A program made the translations under genes and the position numbers. Shown here piece by piece: positions 54,125 to 64,000 of a DNA stretch of 64,000 bases; the stretch's first letter is position 1, and every line of letters starts with the position of its first letter. The DNA is from Micromonospora rubida (lineage in GTDB: Bacteria > Actinomycetota > Actinomycetes > Mycobacteriales > Micromonosporaceae). The stretch is from positions 1 through 64,000 of the forward strand of contig NZ_JAAALO010000003.1 in the NCBI RefSeq assembly GCF_009908295.1, given 5' to 3'. The notes beneath the pieces were generated by a model that was given only the letters and a program-made list of their open reading frames with translations, was not told the origin of the DNA and did not search any database.

Positions 54125-54266
54125 GGCGGGCTCCACGTCTGACGACCGGCCGCCTCGACGTACGCGGGGAGCACCCCCGCGGAGCCGGGGCGGCCGGTCC
54201 GCGCCACCCGACGCCCGGCCCCGCGGCGGACCCGCCGCACCATCGCTCGCACTCCAGGAGGTTGCG

Positions 54267-55849
<1,583 letters not shown>

Positions 55850-55853
<4 letters not shown>

Positions 55854-57229
55854 ACAACCCCAACCCGGTGTCGGGCTCATCCGACAGGGACCCGGTGTCG
55901 GGCTCTCCCGACAGGGACCCGGTGTCGGGCTCTCCCGACAAGGACCCGGCGACCGAGGCGGCGCGGGTCGCTGCCGGCGGTGCGAACCGGGCCGCCGCGG
56001 TCACCGCCCCGAAGCGGCCGGAGCCGGAGGCCCGCCCCTCGCTGGGCCGGCTGTTCCTGGACAACCTCTGGGCGGCCAACACGGTCACCGTCACGGTGCT
56101 CGCGGTGCTGCTGGCAATGTTCGTGGGCGCCGTGCTGATCATCGTGTCGGACCCGGACGTGCTGGCCACCTACGGCTACATCACCGCCCGCCCGCTCGAC
56201 GCCCTGAACGCGAGCTGGACGGTGGTCAGCGAGGCGTACGCGAACCTGTTCAAGGGGGCGATCTTCGACCCCGAGGCGTCCGGGTTCACCGCGGTGCTCA
56301 GCCCGATCTCCGAGACGCTGACCTACACCGCGCCGCTGGTCTTCACCGGCCTGTCGGTGGCGCTGGCCTTCAGGGGCGGCCTGTTCAACATCGGCGCGCA
56401 GGGCCAGGCCACCATCGGCGTCATCCTCGCCGCGCTGGCCGGCTTCCTGCTGCCGCTGCCGCCGGTGCTGCACCTGATCGTCGCGCTGCTCGCCGGCGCG
56501 GTCGGCGGCGCGCTCTGGGGCTTCATCCCCGGCATCCTGAAGGCTCGCGCCGGCGCCCATGAGGTGATCAACACGATCATGCTCAACTACGTCGCGGTGT
56601 ACTTCCTGTCCTGGATCATCATTCAGAGCGGCGTGCAGAACCCCGACCGGGCCGACGCGATCAGCAAGCCCGTCGACTCCTCCGCCCAGTTCCCCCGGCT
56701 GCTCGGCGGCGACCTGCGGGTGCACGCCGGCATCCTGCTGGCCGTGCTGGCCACCTGGTTCGTCGCCTGGCTGCTCAACCGCTCCACCTTCGGCTTCGAG
56801 CTGCGCGCGGTCGGCGCGAACCCGGACGCCGCCCGCACCGCCGGCATCAGCGTCGCGAAGACGTACGTGCTGATGATGGCGATCGCCGGCCTGCTCGCCG
56901 GGCTCGGCGGCAGCCAGATGGTGCTCGGCTCGACGGCGAACGCGCTCACTCCGCTGGTGGTCGCCCAGATCGGGTTCGACGGCATCCTGGTGGCCCTGCT
57001 GGGACGGGTCAAGCCGTGGGGCGTGCTGCTGGCCGCGCTGCTGTTCGGCGCGCTCCAGGCCGGCGGCAACCGGATGCAGTCGTACTCGGGGATCTCGCTG
57101 GAGCTGGTCACCGTGCTTCAGGCGCTGATCGTCATCTTCATCGCCGCGCCGGCCCTGGTGAAGGCGATCTTCCAGCTCCGGGCCGCCCGTGCCGCCCGGT
57201 TGCAGACGAGCCTGGCGAAGGGCTGGTAA
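55850..57229 (+). CDS. Nucleoside ABC transporter permease 1
   Basis: 459 residues, BPD_transp_2-type permease (LivH/RbsC superfamily). The N-terminal 65 residues are a cytoplasmic extension with three tandem nine-residue units (DPVSGS type); the membrane domain follows with about eight to ten spans and family motifs [17 protein letters not shown] and [19 protein letters not shown] 55850 overlaps the ATPase stop. Works with the second permease 3 bases downstream. Confidence 0.9.
55856..55945 (+). repeat. 27-bp in-frame tandem repeat in the permease N-terminus
   Basis: Units at 55856-55882, 55883-55909 and 55910-55936, with a partial fourth, encode [27 protein letters not shown] and DKDP. The second and third copies are identical in DNA. 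Confidence 0.85.
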
Positions 57230-57232
57230 CAC

Positions 57233-58513
57233 ATGTCAACCATGGCTGTTCCGGACGTCGCCGTGGCCCAGGTCGACGAGGGCTTCTGGACCCGTACCCG
57301 CAAGATCGGCGCGGTGCTGCTGGCGCTCGGCGTGCTCGCGGCGGTGCTCTTCGGGGCGCTCGCCACCGACCAGCAGGCCCGCTTCACCCTCAGCGAGACC
57401 GAGGGCGGCGCTGCGCTGGAGATCCACGGCACCGTCGGCGCGATCCTGTTCGGCGTCATCGCCGCGGCGGCCGGCGCGGCGCTGATGGCCGGGGTGCCGA
57501 AGCGCTGGTTCACCGTGCTGCTCGGCGTCGGGCTGGTCGCCTTCGTGCTGTCGTTCCTGTGCTGGCAGGTCTCCGCCGCCCCGGAGGGGCGGAACTTCAT
57601 GCCCCTGGTCAACATCGTGCGCGGCACCTTCATCCTGGCTCTGCCGCTGATCTTCGGCGCGCTGGCCGGGGTGCTCTGCGAGCGCTCCGGCGTGGTCAAC
57701 GTGGCCATCGAGGGACAGTTGCTGATGGGCGCGTTCAGCGGCGCGCTGTTCGGCAGCCTCTCCGGGAGCGTCTGGGTGGGCCTGGTCGCCGCCGCGATCG
57801 GCGGCGCGTTCATCTCGCTGCTGCTGGCCGTGTTCGCCATCCGTTACCTGGTCGACCAGGTGGTCATGGGCATCGTGCTGAACCTGCTGGCGGTCGGCAT
57901 CACCGGCTTCCTCTACGAGCGGCTGATGCAGACCAACGCGGAGAAGTACAACTCCGCGCCCAGGTTCAGCAACTGGGAGATTCCCCTGCTCAGGGACATC
58001 CCGGTGCTCGGGCCGGCGCTGTTCCGCAGCAACATCTTCCTCTACCTCGGCCTGCTGCTGGTGCTGGTGATCCACATCGCGCTGTTCCGCACCCGCTGGG
58101 GCCTGCGCACCCGGGCGGTCGGCGAGCACCCCACCGCCGCCGACACCCTCGGCGTGAAGGTGCTGGGGCTGCGCTACCGCAACGTCCTGCTGGCCGGAGT
58201 GGTGGCCGGGATCGGCGGCGCGTCGTACACGCTGGCGCTCTACTCGTTCACCAAGAACATGATCGGCGGCAAGGGCTTCATCGCCCTGGCCGCGCTGATC
58301 TTCGGCCGTTGGAGCCCGACGGGGGCGCTGCTCGCGGCGCTGTTCTTCGGCTTCGCCGACCAGCTCGGCACGTACCTCGGGGCGATCGGCAGCAGCATCC
58401 CGAGCCAGTTCCTGGCCATGCTGCCGTACCTGGCGACCATGCTGGCCGTGGCCGGGCTCGTCGGCAAGGTCCGCGCGCCGGCCGCCGACGGCAAGCCGTA
58501 CATCAAGGGCTGA
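57233..58513 (+). CDS. Nucleoside ABC transporter permease 2
   Basis: 426 residues, BPD_transp_2-type. Extra N-terminal spans precede the core, which has CERSGVVNVAIEGQLLMGAF and RTRAVGEHPTAADTLGVKV, the family signatures. ATG 57233 is 3 bases after the first permease stop. A strong terminator follows, so the transporter unit ends here and cdd has its own promoter. Confidence 0.92.
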   Translation: MSTMAVPDVAVAQVDEGFWTRTRKIGAVLLALGVLAAVLFGALATDQQARFTLSETEGGAALEIHGTVGAILFGVIAAAAGAALMAGVPKRWFTVLLGVGLVAFVLSFLCWQVSAAPEGRNFMPLVNIVRGTFILALPLIFGALAGVLCERSGVVNVAIEGQLLMGAFSGALFGSLSGSVWVGLVAAAIGGAFISLLLAVFAIRYLVDQVVMGIVLNLLAVGITGFLYERLMQTNAEKYNSAPRFSNWEIPLLRDIPVLGPALFRSNIFLYLGLLLVLVIHIALFRTRWGLRTRAVGEHPTAADTLGVKVLGLRYRNVLLAGVVAGIGGASYTLALYSFTKNMIGGKGFIALAALIFGRWSPTGALLAALFFGFADQLGTYLGAIGSSIPSQFLAMLPYLATMLAVAGLVGKVRAPAADGKPYIKG

Positions 58514-58527
58514 GGCCCTCGTCGAAA

Positions 58528-58560
58528 CCGCGCCCGGTGGGAAAACCCCGCCGGGCGCGG
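58528..58560 (+). terminator. Strong terminator after the nucleoside transporter genes
   Basis: A 10-bp stem (58528-58537 with 58551-58560) extended by GGG/CCC pairs around an AAAA-containing loop, 15 bases after the permease stop. Confidence 0.8.
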
Positions 58561-58677
58561 TCGTGCCTGCGGCACGTGACGCAGCTGGGCGCCCGCCGCC
58601 GACGGGGCCTCGTATACGTCGACCCCGGTGTCGAGGCACGGCCCTGCCCTGCCCGCGCCTGGCCGGCGTGAATTGGG

Positions 58678-58683
58678 CAGAAT
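58678..58683 (+). promoter_or_regulatory. -10 element of cdd
   Basis: CAGAAT ends 6 bases before ATG 58690, with no ribosome binding site in between; a likely leaderless transcript for cdd, independent of the transporter genes. Confidence 0.4.
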
Positions 58684-58689
58684 GGCGGG

Positions 58690-59397
58690 ATGACCGACAT
58701 CGACTGGGAGCGGCTGCGGGCCGCCGCCACCGAGGTGATGCGACACGCGTACGTGCCGTACTCGAAGTTCCCGGTCGGGGCCGCCGCCCTGGTCGACGAC
58801 GGCCGGATCGTGGTCGGCTGCAACGTCGAGAACGCCGCGTACGGCGTGGTGCTCTGCGCCGAGTGCGGGGTGGTCTCCTCGCTGCACGCCACCGGCGGCG
58901 GCCGGCTGGTCGCGCTCTCCTGCGTCGACGCCACCGGCGAGCCGCTGATGCCGTGCGGCCGGTGCCGGCAGCTGCTCTGGGAGCAGGGCGGCCCGCAGTG
59001 CCTGGTCGAGGCCAAGGACGGCCCGCTGAGCATGGCCGAGCTGCTGCCGCACGCCTTCGACGTGGCCGACATCGAGGCGGTGACCGGCGAGCGGCCGGTG
59101 CCGGTGGTGCCGGACCGGCTGGCCGCCTGGCGGGGGCGGGGCACCGTCTTCGTGCACCCGGACCTGTCCGCCGGGCAGCAGGTGTGGACGGCGTACTGGG
59201 AGCGGTCGGCCGGGGACACGGAGGGCGCCGAGACCGGCGTGCTGGAGGAGGGCCCGAGCTGGGGCGATCCGGCCGAGGCGATCGCCTGGGGTCATGCCCG
59301 CACCCCGCGCGTGGTGGTGGTCGACGCGACCGGCACCATCTTCTGGGCCGGCGAGGGCGAACCGCCGATGGAGGTGCCGGTCCGCTGGGCGGGCTGA
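58690..59397 (+). CDS. cdd: Cytidine deaminase with an extra C-terminal domain
   Basis: 235 residues, about 100 more than ordinary tetrameric cytidine deaminases. Residues 1-132 hold the deaminase: NVENAAYG (45-52), zinc ligands C56 (CAEC with Glu58), C89 and C92 (PCGRC). Residues 136-235 form an added domain with TVFVHPDLSAGQQVWTAYWE, WGDPAEAIAWGHARTPRVVV and DATGTIFWAGEGE, which I cannot assign. The reaction converts cytidine or deoxycytidine to uridine forms after import by the upstream transporter. deoA follows 58 bases later. Confidence 0.9.
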   Translation: MTDIDWERLRAAATEVMRHAYVPYSKFPVGAAALVDDGRIVVGCNVENAAYGVVLCAECGVVSSLHATGGGRLVALSCVDATGEPLMPCGRCRQLLWEQGGPQCLVEAKDGPLSMAELLPHAFDVADIEAVTGERPVPVVPDRLAAWRGRGTVFVHPDLSAGQQVWTAYWERSAGDTEGAETGVLEEGPSWGDPAEAIAWGHARTPRVVVVDATGTIFWAGEGEPPMEVPVRWAG

Positions 59398-59455
59398 GCC
59401 GGGTGGTGGCTGGCCGCGGGCCGGAAGTTGCGAGGACGAGAAGAGGAACTCAACG

Positions 59456-60736
59456 GTGAGTGCTTTCACGGCGGTCGACGTCATCCGGGCCAAGCGGGAC
59501 GGTGGCGTGCTGAGCGACGCCCAGATCGACTGGGTGGTCGACGCGTACACGACGGGTCTGGTGGCCGACGAGCAGATGTCGGCGCTGGCCATGGCGATCC
59601 TGCTGCGCGGCATGACCGGGCCGGAGATCGCCCGGTGGACCGCCGCGATGATCGCCAGCGGGGAGCGGCTGGACCTCTCCGCCGTCGACCGGCCGACCGT
59701 CGACAAGCACTCCACGGGTGGCGTCGGTGACAAGATCACCCTGCCGCTCACCCCGCTGGTCGCCGCCTGCGGCGCCGCCGTGCCGCAGCTCAGCGGCCGG
59801 GGCCTCGGGCACACCGGCGGCACGCTGGACAAGCTGGAGTCGATCCCCGGCTGGCGGGCGGCGCTGAGCAACGACGAGTTCATCACCCAGCTCCGCGACG
59901 TCGGAGCGGTCATCTGCGCGGCCGGCGCGGGGCTCGCCCCCGCGGACCGCAAGCTGTACGCGCTGCGCGACGTGACCGGGACCGTCGAGGCCATCCCGCT
60001 GATCGCCAGCTCGATCATGAGCAAGAAGATCGCGGAGGGCACCGGCGCGCTGGTGCTCGACGTGAAGGTCGGCTCCGGCGCGTTCATGAAGTCCGTCGAG
60101 CAGGCCCGCGAGCTGGCCCGGACGATGGTCGAGCTGGGCGGCGCGCACGGCGTGCGGACCATCGCCCTGCTCACCGACATGTCCACCCCGCTCGGCCTGA
60201 CCATCGGCAACGCCGTCGAGGTGACCGAGTCGGTCGAGGTGCTCGCCGGGGGCGGCCCCGCCGACGTGGTGGAGCTGACCCTGGCGCTGGCCCGCGAGAT
60301 GCTCGACGCGGCCGGGCTGCCGGACGCCGACCCGGCGGCCGCCCTGCGCGACGGCCGGGCGATGGACTCCTGGCGGGCGATGATCCGCGCCCAGGGCGGT
60401 GACCCGGACGCCCCGATGCCGACCGCGAAGGAGGTCGAGGTGGTCCGCGCGGACGCGGACGGCTTCGTGGCGGCGGTCGACGCGTACGCCATGGGGGTGG
60501 CCGCGTGGCGGCTCGGCGCCGGGCGGGCCCGCAAGGAGGACCCGGTCAGCGTGCCGGCGGGGGTCGTGCTGCACCGGCGTCCGGGCGACCCGGTGCGGGC
60601 GGGCGACCCGATCTACGAACTGCGCACGGACGACGCCGCCCGGATTCCGGCGGCGGCCGACGACGCCGCGCGGGCGGTACGGATCTCGTCGGTCGCGCCC
60701 GCCGCGACGCCGCTGGTCATCGAGCGGATCGGCTGA
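59456..60736 (+). CDS. deoA: Thymidine phosphorylase
   Basis: 426 residues, pyrimidine-nucleoside phosphorylase that splits thymidine or deoxyuridine to base and deoxyribose 1-phosphate. The signature SGRGLGHTGGTLDKLE and the phosphate-binding KHSTGGVGDK are intact; the C-terminal beta domain (VSVPAGVVLHRRPGDPVRAG) is present. GTG 59456 has AAGAGGA upstream. Works after the deaminase in the same salvage route. Confidence 0.95.
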   Translation: MSAFTAVDVIRAKRDGGVLSDAQIDWVVDAYTTGLVADEQMSALAMAILLRGMTGPEIARWTAAMIASGERLDLSAVDRPTVDKHSTGGVGDKITLPLTPLVAACGAAVPQLSGRGLGHTGGTLDKLESIPGWRAALSNDEFITQLRDVGAVICAAGAGLAPADRKLYALRDVTGTVEAIPLIASSIMSKKIAEGTGALVLDVKVGSGAFMKSVEQARELARTMVELGGAHGVRTIALLTDMSTPLGLTIGNAVEVTESVEVLAGGGPADVVELTLALAREMLDAAGLPDADPAAALRDGRAMDSWRAMIRAQGGDPDAPMPTAKEVEVVRADADGFVAAVDAYAMGVAAWRLGAGRARKEDPVSVPAGVVLHRRPGDPVRAGDPIYELRTDDAARIPAAADDAARAVRISSVAPAATPLVIERIG

Positions 60737-60847
60737 GCGCGACGGTCGCCCGGGCGGCATGGTGCCGGCCGACCCGGAGCGCTATCCTCCCTGGCCAGGG
60801 GGACAAGCCGGCGCTGAGTCGTCGCGAGCAGACAGGAATTTTCCGCC

Positions 60848-61528
60848 GTGACCGTACCCGCCCCGGATCCACGGGAGGTGCGTGAGGCGAGCCTGGACGA
60901 GTTGTCCCGGCTGCGTCTCCCGCTGCCGCCGGCCCAGTTCCCGCTCGTGTGGGAGCCCGGCGACCAGATCGAGCTCCGACCCACGGTGGAGATCGAGGCC
61001 CGCATCGCGGTGCTGCACCTGATCCTGGCCCGCTGCTTCGGGATGCCGCCGCAGTCGGCGATGAGCTGGCTGCTCGCCTCGCACCTGGTCGACATGGTCA
61101 CGCCGCCGGAGTTCCAGTTCGTGACCGGCGGCAAGGGCGACCACCGGTCGTTCGTGCTGCACCACGACGCGCTCTTCGCGCTGGCGTGGGTGCTCGGCCT
61201 GACCAAGCAGCTCGACCCGACGCTGCCGGTCGACGAGCGGCTGGTGGAGCGGATGCCGCAGATCCCCGACGGGGAGACCCTCGGCCTTTGGCGGGCCCGG
61301 ATCCTCACCGCCCCGCAGCATCCCGCCGACGCGGCGGCCCTGCTGGACCTGCACTACTGCCTGGACTGGGCGTACCTGGAGACGGAGCGGGCCGGCCGGA
61401 CGCCGCCGGGGCTGGTGGACGCGAACGCGATCGGCCAGCGCCGGTGGGCCCTGGAGTGGGCGGTGATCCTGCGCGGGCCGTACCACGACGAGCCCCCCGG
61501 CTGGGAAGAGGTGGACCTCTCCACCTGA
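60848..61528 (+). CDS. DUF4272-like protein
   Basis: 226 residues, cytoplasmic. Features include IEARIAVLHLILARCFGMPP, FALAWVLGLTKQLD and a late LHYCLDWAYLETERAG, which match my memory of the DUF4272 family (R-x-L, then YC-DW). Function unknown. GTG 60848 follows a GGAATTTTCC stretch without a clear binding site; a TATCCT (60782-60787) may be its -10. It closes the salvage gene group in the same direction. Confidence 0.75.
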   Translation: MTVPAPDPREVREASLDELSRLRLPLPPAQFPLVWEPGDQIELRPTVEIEARIAVLHLILARCFGMPPQSAMSWLLASHLVDMVTPPEFQFVTGGKGDHRSFVLHHDALFALAWVLGLTKQLDPTLPVDERLVERMPQIPDGETLGLWRARILTAPQHPADAAALLDLHYCLDWAYLETERAGRTPPGLVDANAIGQRRWALEWAVILRGPYHDEPPGWEEVDLST

Positions 61529-61555
61529 CCGGCCGGCACGGAAAGCGGCGGGCGG

Positions 61556-62434
61556 TCAGCGGGGCGTCGGGCGCCAGACGGCCAGCCGCACCGCGACGGT
61601 CACCCGGACGGGCTCGGGGAGGGCGGCCACCCGGGCGGCGAGCCCGGCCGGGTCGGTGTGCCAGGCGCTGGGGCCCATCCCGACCAGCGTCGCGACCTCC
61701 GGGCCGGTCAGCGCCAGCTCCCGCCGGTGCGCCGTGGACGTCGCCGGGGTGAAGTGCCCGCCGAGGCTCTCGGCGACCCGGTCCGCCTTGGCCGGGTCCA
61801 CCCGCAGCAGGCCGAGGGCGCCGACCAGTTCGGTGAGGTGATCCTCGGCCGGGGTCACCACGAGCAGGGACCCGGCCGGGTCGAGCACCCGGTGGAACTC
61901 GGCCCCGTTGCGCGGGGCGAAGACGTTCAGCAGCACGGCCGTGGCGGCGTCGGCCAGGGGCAGCCGCTGCCAGGTGTCGGCGAGCGCCGCCGCCGCGCGC
62001 GGGTGCGCCCGCGCGGCCCGGCGCAGCGCCGGCTTCGACACGTCCAGGGCGAGACCCGCGGCGTCCGGCAGCGCCGCCAGCACCGCCGCGAGGTGCCGGC
62101 CCGTCCCCGCCCCGGCATCCACCACCAGGGGGTACGCCCCGACGGCGCGCGCCCCGACCAGGTGCTCCACGGCCTGCGTGGCGGCGGCGGCGAGGGCGGT
62201 GGAGATCAGGTCGTAGTGGCCGGCGGAGAGGAAGTCGGCGCGGGCGGCCACCATCTCGGCGGTGTCCCCGACGTGCGGGGCGCGGCCGGCGAGCAGGTTC
62301 ACGTAGCCCTGGCGGGCCACGTCGAAGCTGTGCCGGCGCGGGCAGCGCAGCGCGCTGGCACCGCCGGCGACGACCTCGGCCAGCGGCTCGGCGCAGACCG
62401 GGCAGCGGAGCCGGTCGACGATGCGGGGGTCCAC
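61556..62434 (-). CDS. RlmA/TlrB-family 23S rRNA (guanine-N1)-methyltransferase
   Basis: 292 residues. An N-terminal zinc knuckle (C11, C14, C31, H35 in CPVC...CPRRHSFD), the family motif DVARQGYVNLLAG, and a Rossmann SAM-binding site (VVDAGAGTGRHLAAV) are present. The family methylates G745 (RlmA-I) or G748 (RlmA-II/TlrB) in the loop of hairpin 35; the Gram-positive form contributes to tylosin or mycinamicin resistance with a second enzyme (established). Which base this one modifies cannot be decided here. GTG 62434 follows the stop of a small upstream gene by one base. Confidence 0.9.
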   Translation of the reverse strand: MDPRIVDRLRCPVCAEPLAEVVAGGASALRCPRRHSFDVARQGYVNLLAGRAPHVGDTAEMVAARADFLSAGHYDLISTALAAAATQAVEHLVGARAVGAYPLVVDAGAGTGRHLAAVLAALPDAAGLALDVSKPALRRAARAHPRAAAALADTWQRLPLADAATAVLLNVFAPRNGAEFHRVLDPAGSLLVVTPAEDHLTELVGALGLLRVDPAKADRVAESLGGHFTPATSTAHRRELALTGPEVATLVGMGPSAWHTDPAGLAARVAALPEPVRVTVAVRLAVWRPTPR

Positions 62435-62435
62435 G

Positions 62436-62633
62436 TCAGGCGTCCAGGTAGGTCAGCACCGCGCGTACCCGGCGGTGGTCGTCGTCGCAGTCGCGCAGGG
62501 GCCGGCCGACGCCGAGCAGGCTGAGCCCGGCGGTCAGGAGGGTGGCCAGGAAGTACACGATGCCCAGGAAGGCCAGCCCCGCCGCGACGGTCAGCCGGGT
62601 GACCTGCCGCCAGATCTGCCGCACGCCGCTCAT
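62436..62633 (-). CDS. Small membrane protein upstream of the rRNA methyltransferase
   Basis: 65 residues with one long or two short membrane segments (TVAAGLAFLGIVYFLATLLT, then AGLSLLGVG) and a charged tail (DCDDDHRRVRAVLTYLDA). Its TGA is one base from the methyltransferase start, so the two are translationally coupled. Function unknown; no similarity recognised. Confidence 0.55.
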   Translation of the reverse strand: MSGVRQIWRQVTRLTVAAGLAFLGIVYFLATLLTAGLSLLGVGRPLRDCDDDHRRVRAVLTYLDA

Positions 62634-62718
62634 CGGACCATTCTCCCAGCCGGCACGACGGCCTCCGGTGGCGCGGGGCGCGTACGCCGGTCCGAAGGTG
62701 GCGTGGGCACCACCAGGG

Positions 62719-63192
62719 TCACCGCCGCGCGTCGTCCGGGCCGGTCAGGTGGTCGACCACCCGGTGGGTCAGCGCGTCCAGCGCGGCGATCTCGTCGGGG
62801 GTCAGCAGGTCGATGAGGTGCCGGCGGACCGCCGCCACGTGGCCGGGGGCCGCTGCCTCGACGGCGCGTCGGCCCTCGGCGGTGAGCGCGACGACCGCGC
62901 CCCGCCCGTCCGCCGCGCACTCCTCGCGGGTGACCAGGCCACGCTGCTGCATGCGGGTCAGATGGTGGGAGAGCCGGCTGCGCGACCAGAGCATCCGGTC
63001 GGCCAGCTCGCTGAGCCGTAGCCGCCGGTCGGGCGTCTCCGCCAGGTCGGAGAGGACGTCGTAGTCGGGCTCGGAGAGCCCCGCGTCCCGCATCAGCTCG
63101 CGGGCCAGCTCCAGGTCGAGCAGGCGGCGCATCCGCCGGTATCCGCGCCAGGCGCTCTGCTCCCGCTCGTCGAGCCAGCGTGGTCGTTCCAT
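62719..63192 (-). CDS. MarR-family transcriptional regulator
   Basis: About 157 residues, intact winged helix: YRRMRRLLDLELARELMRDA, LSEPDYDVLSDLAE, LSELADRMLWSRSRLSHHLT (recognition helix), then the wing (CAADGRGAVVALTAEG) and dimer helices. Three in-frame ATGs (63210, 63201, 63192) are possible starts; 63192 gives the usual length. The perfect inverted repeat at 63208-63265 overlaps its promoter, so it should repress itself and the divergent flavoprotein operon. Confidence 0.9.
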   Translation of the reverse strand: MERPRWLDEREQSAWRGYRRMRRLLDLELARELMRDAGLSEPDYDVLSDLAETPDRRLRLSELADRMLWSRSRLSHHLTRMQQRGLVTREECAADGRGAVVALTAEGRRAVEAAAPGHVAAVRRHLIDLLTPDEIAALDALTHRVVDHLTGPDDARR

Positions 63193-63207
63193 GCCATCCA
63201 TCCTAGA

Positions 63208-64000
<793 letters not shown>

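Overview
The window is chromosomal DNA of a very GC-rich actinomycete, most probably Micromonospora or a close relative in the Micromonosporaceae (inference). The case rests on strong G/C third-position bias, many GTG/TTG starts, the order metG-tatD-rsmA-ispE-ABC-F and glmU-prs-rplY-pth, a PMT mannosyltransferase divergent from rsmI, a SARP/AfsR-type regulator, tandem DUF4383 proteins and a PPOX/F420-type flavoprotein. No phage, CRISPR array or recognisable biosynthetic cluster was seen.

Layout. 1-5.4 kb is a variable, eroded segment: the end of an IS3-family element that cuts into a small gene, a P-loop kinase-like protein, a divergent FMN reductase/MarR pair, a lipoprotein, a GNAT acetyltransferase, and fused remnants of a LuxR-type regulator and a subtilisin-like protease. 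5.6-12.4 kb encodes a secreted M23 peptidase with a repeat domain, an unknown secreted protein divergent from a large BTAD/NB-ARC/TPR regulator, and a proline-rich membrane protein. 12.4-19.6 kb has a stand-alone phosphopantetheinyl transferase, a VWA/partner membrane pair, PMT, RsmI and an unknown membrane protein. 19.8-37.1 kb is a housekeeping core (MetG, TatD, RsmA, IspE, ABC-F, two DUF4383 proteins, TetR, tRNA-Gln, GlmU, Prs, L25, Pth) followed by sulfate activation (truncated cysQ, cysD, cysN). 37.3-42.7 kb has galK/galE, a CorC-like CBS protein, a 2'-5' RNA ligase family protein, a YihY-type membrane protein and an acidic unknown.

43-52 kb is an alpha-glucan utilisation locus: LacI-type repressor, alpha-glucosidase, a MalEFG-type importer and a second GH13 enzyme. 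CTTGC/GCAAG half-sites lie in both promoter regions, which predicts a self-contained regulon. 53-61.5 kb is a nucleoside uptake and salvage operon: BMP lipoprotein, ATPase with an apparent CTG start, two permeases, cytidine deaminase with an extra C-terminal domain, thymidine phosphorylase and a DUF4272 protein. 61.5-64 kb has an RlmA/TlrB-family rRNA methyltransferase, a small membrane protein, and a MarR gene facing a flavoprotein operon across a mirror-symmetric promoter/operator.

The most notable signals are: (i) the MarR control region at 63208-63265, where a perfect 18-bp inverted repeat carries the -35 boxes of two facing promoters; (ii) three genes that appear to have lost internal or N-terminal sequence yet stay open (cysQ, a YczE-like ORF, an FMN reductase); (iii) the fused LuxR/subtilase remnants; (iv) two large intergenic hairpin elements; (v) a CTG start behind a perfect AGGAGG; and (vi) several genes with a -10 hexamer 6-8 nt before the start codon, implying leaderless transcripts. 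All assignments are from reading the sequence alone; no database search was run.
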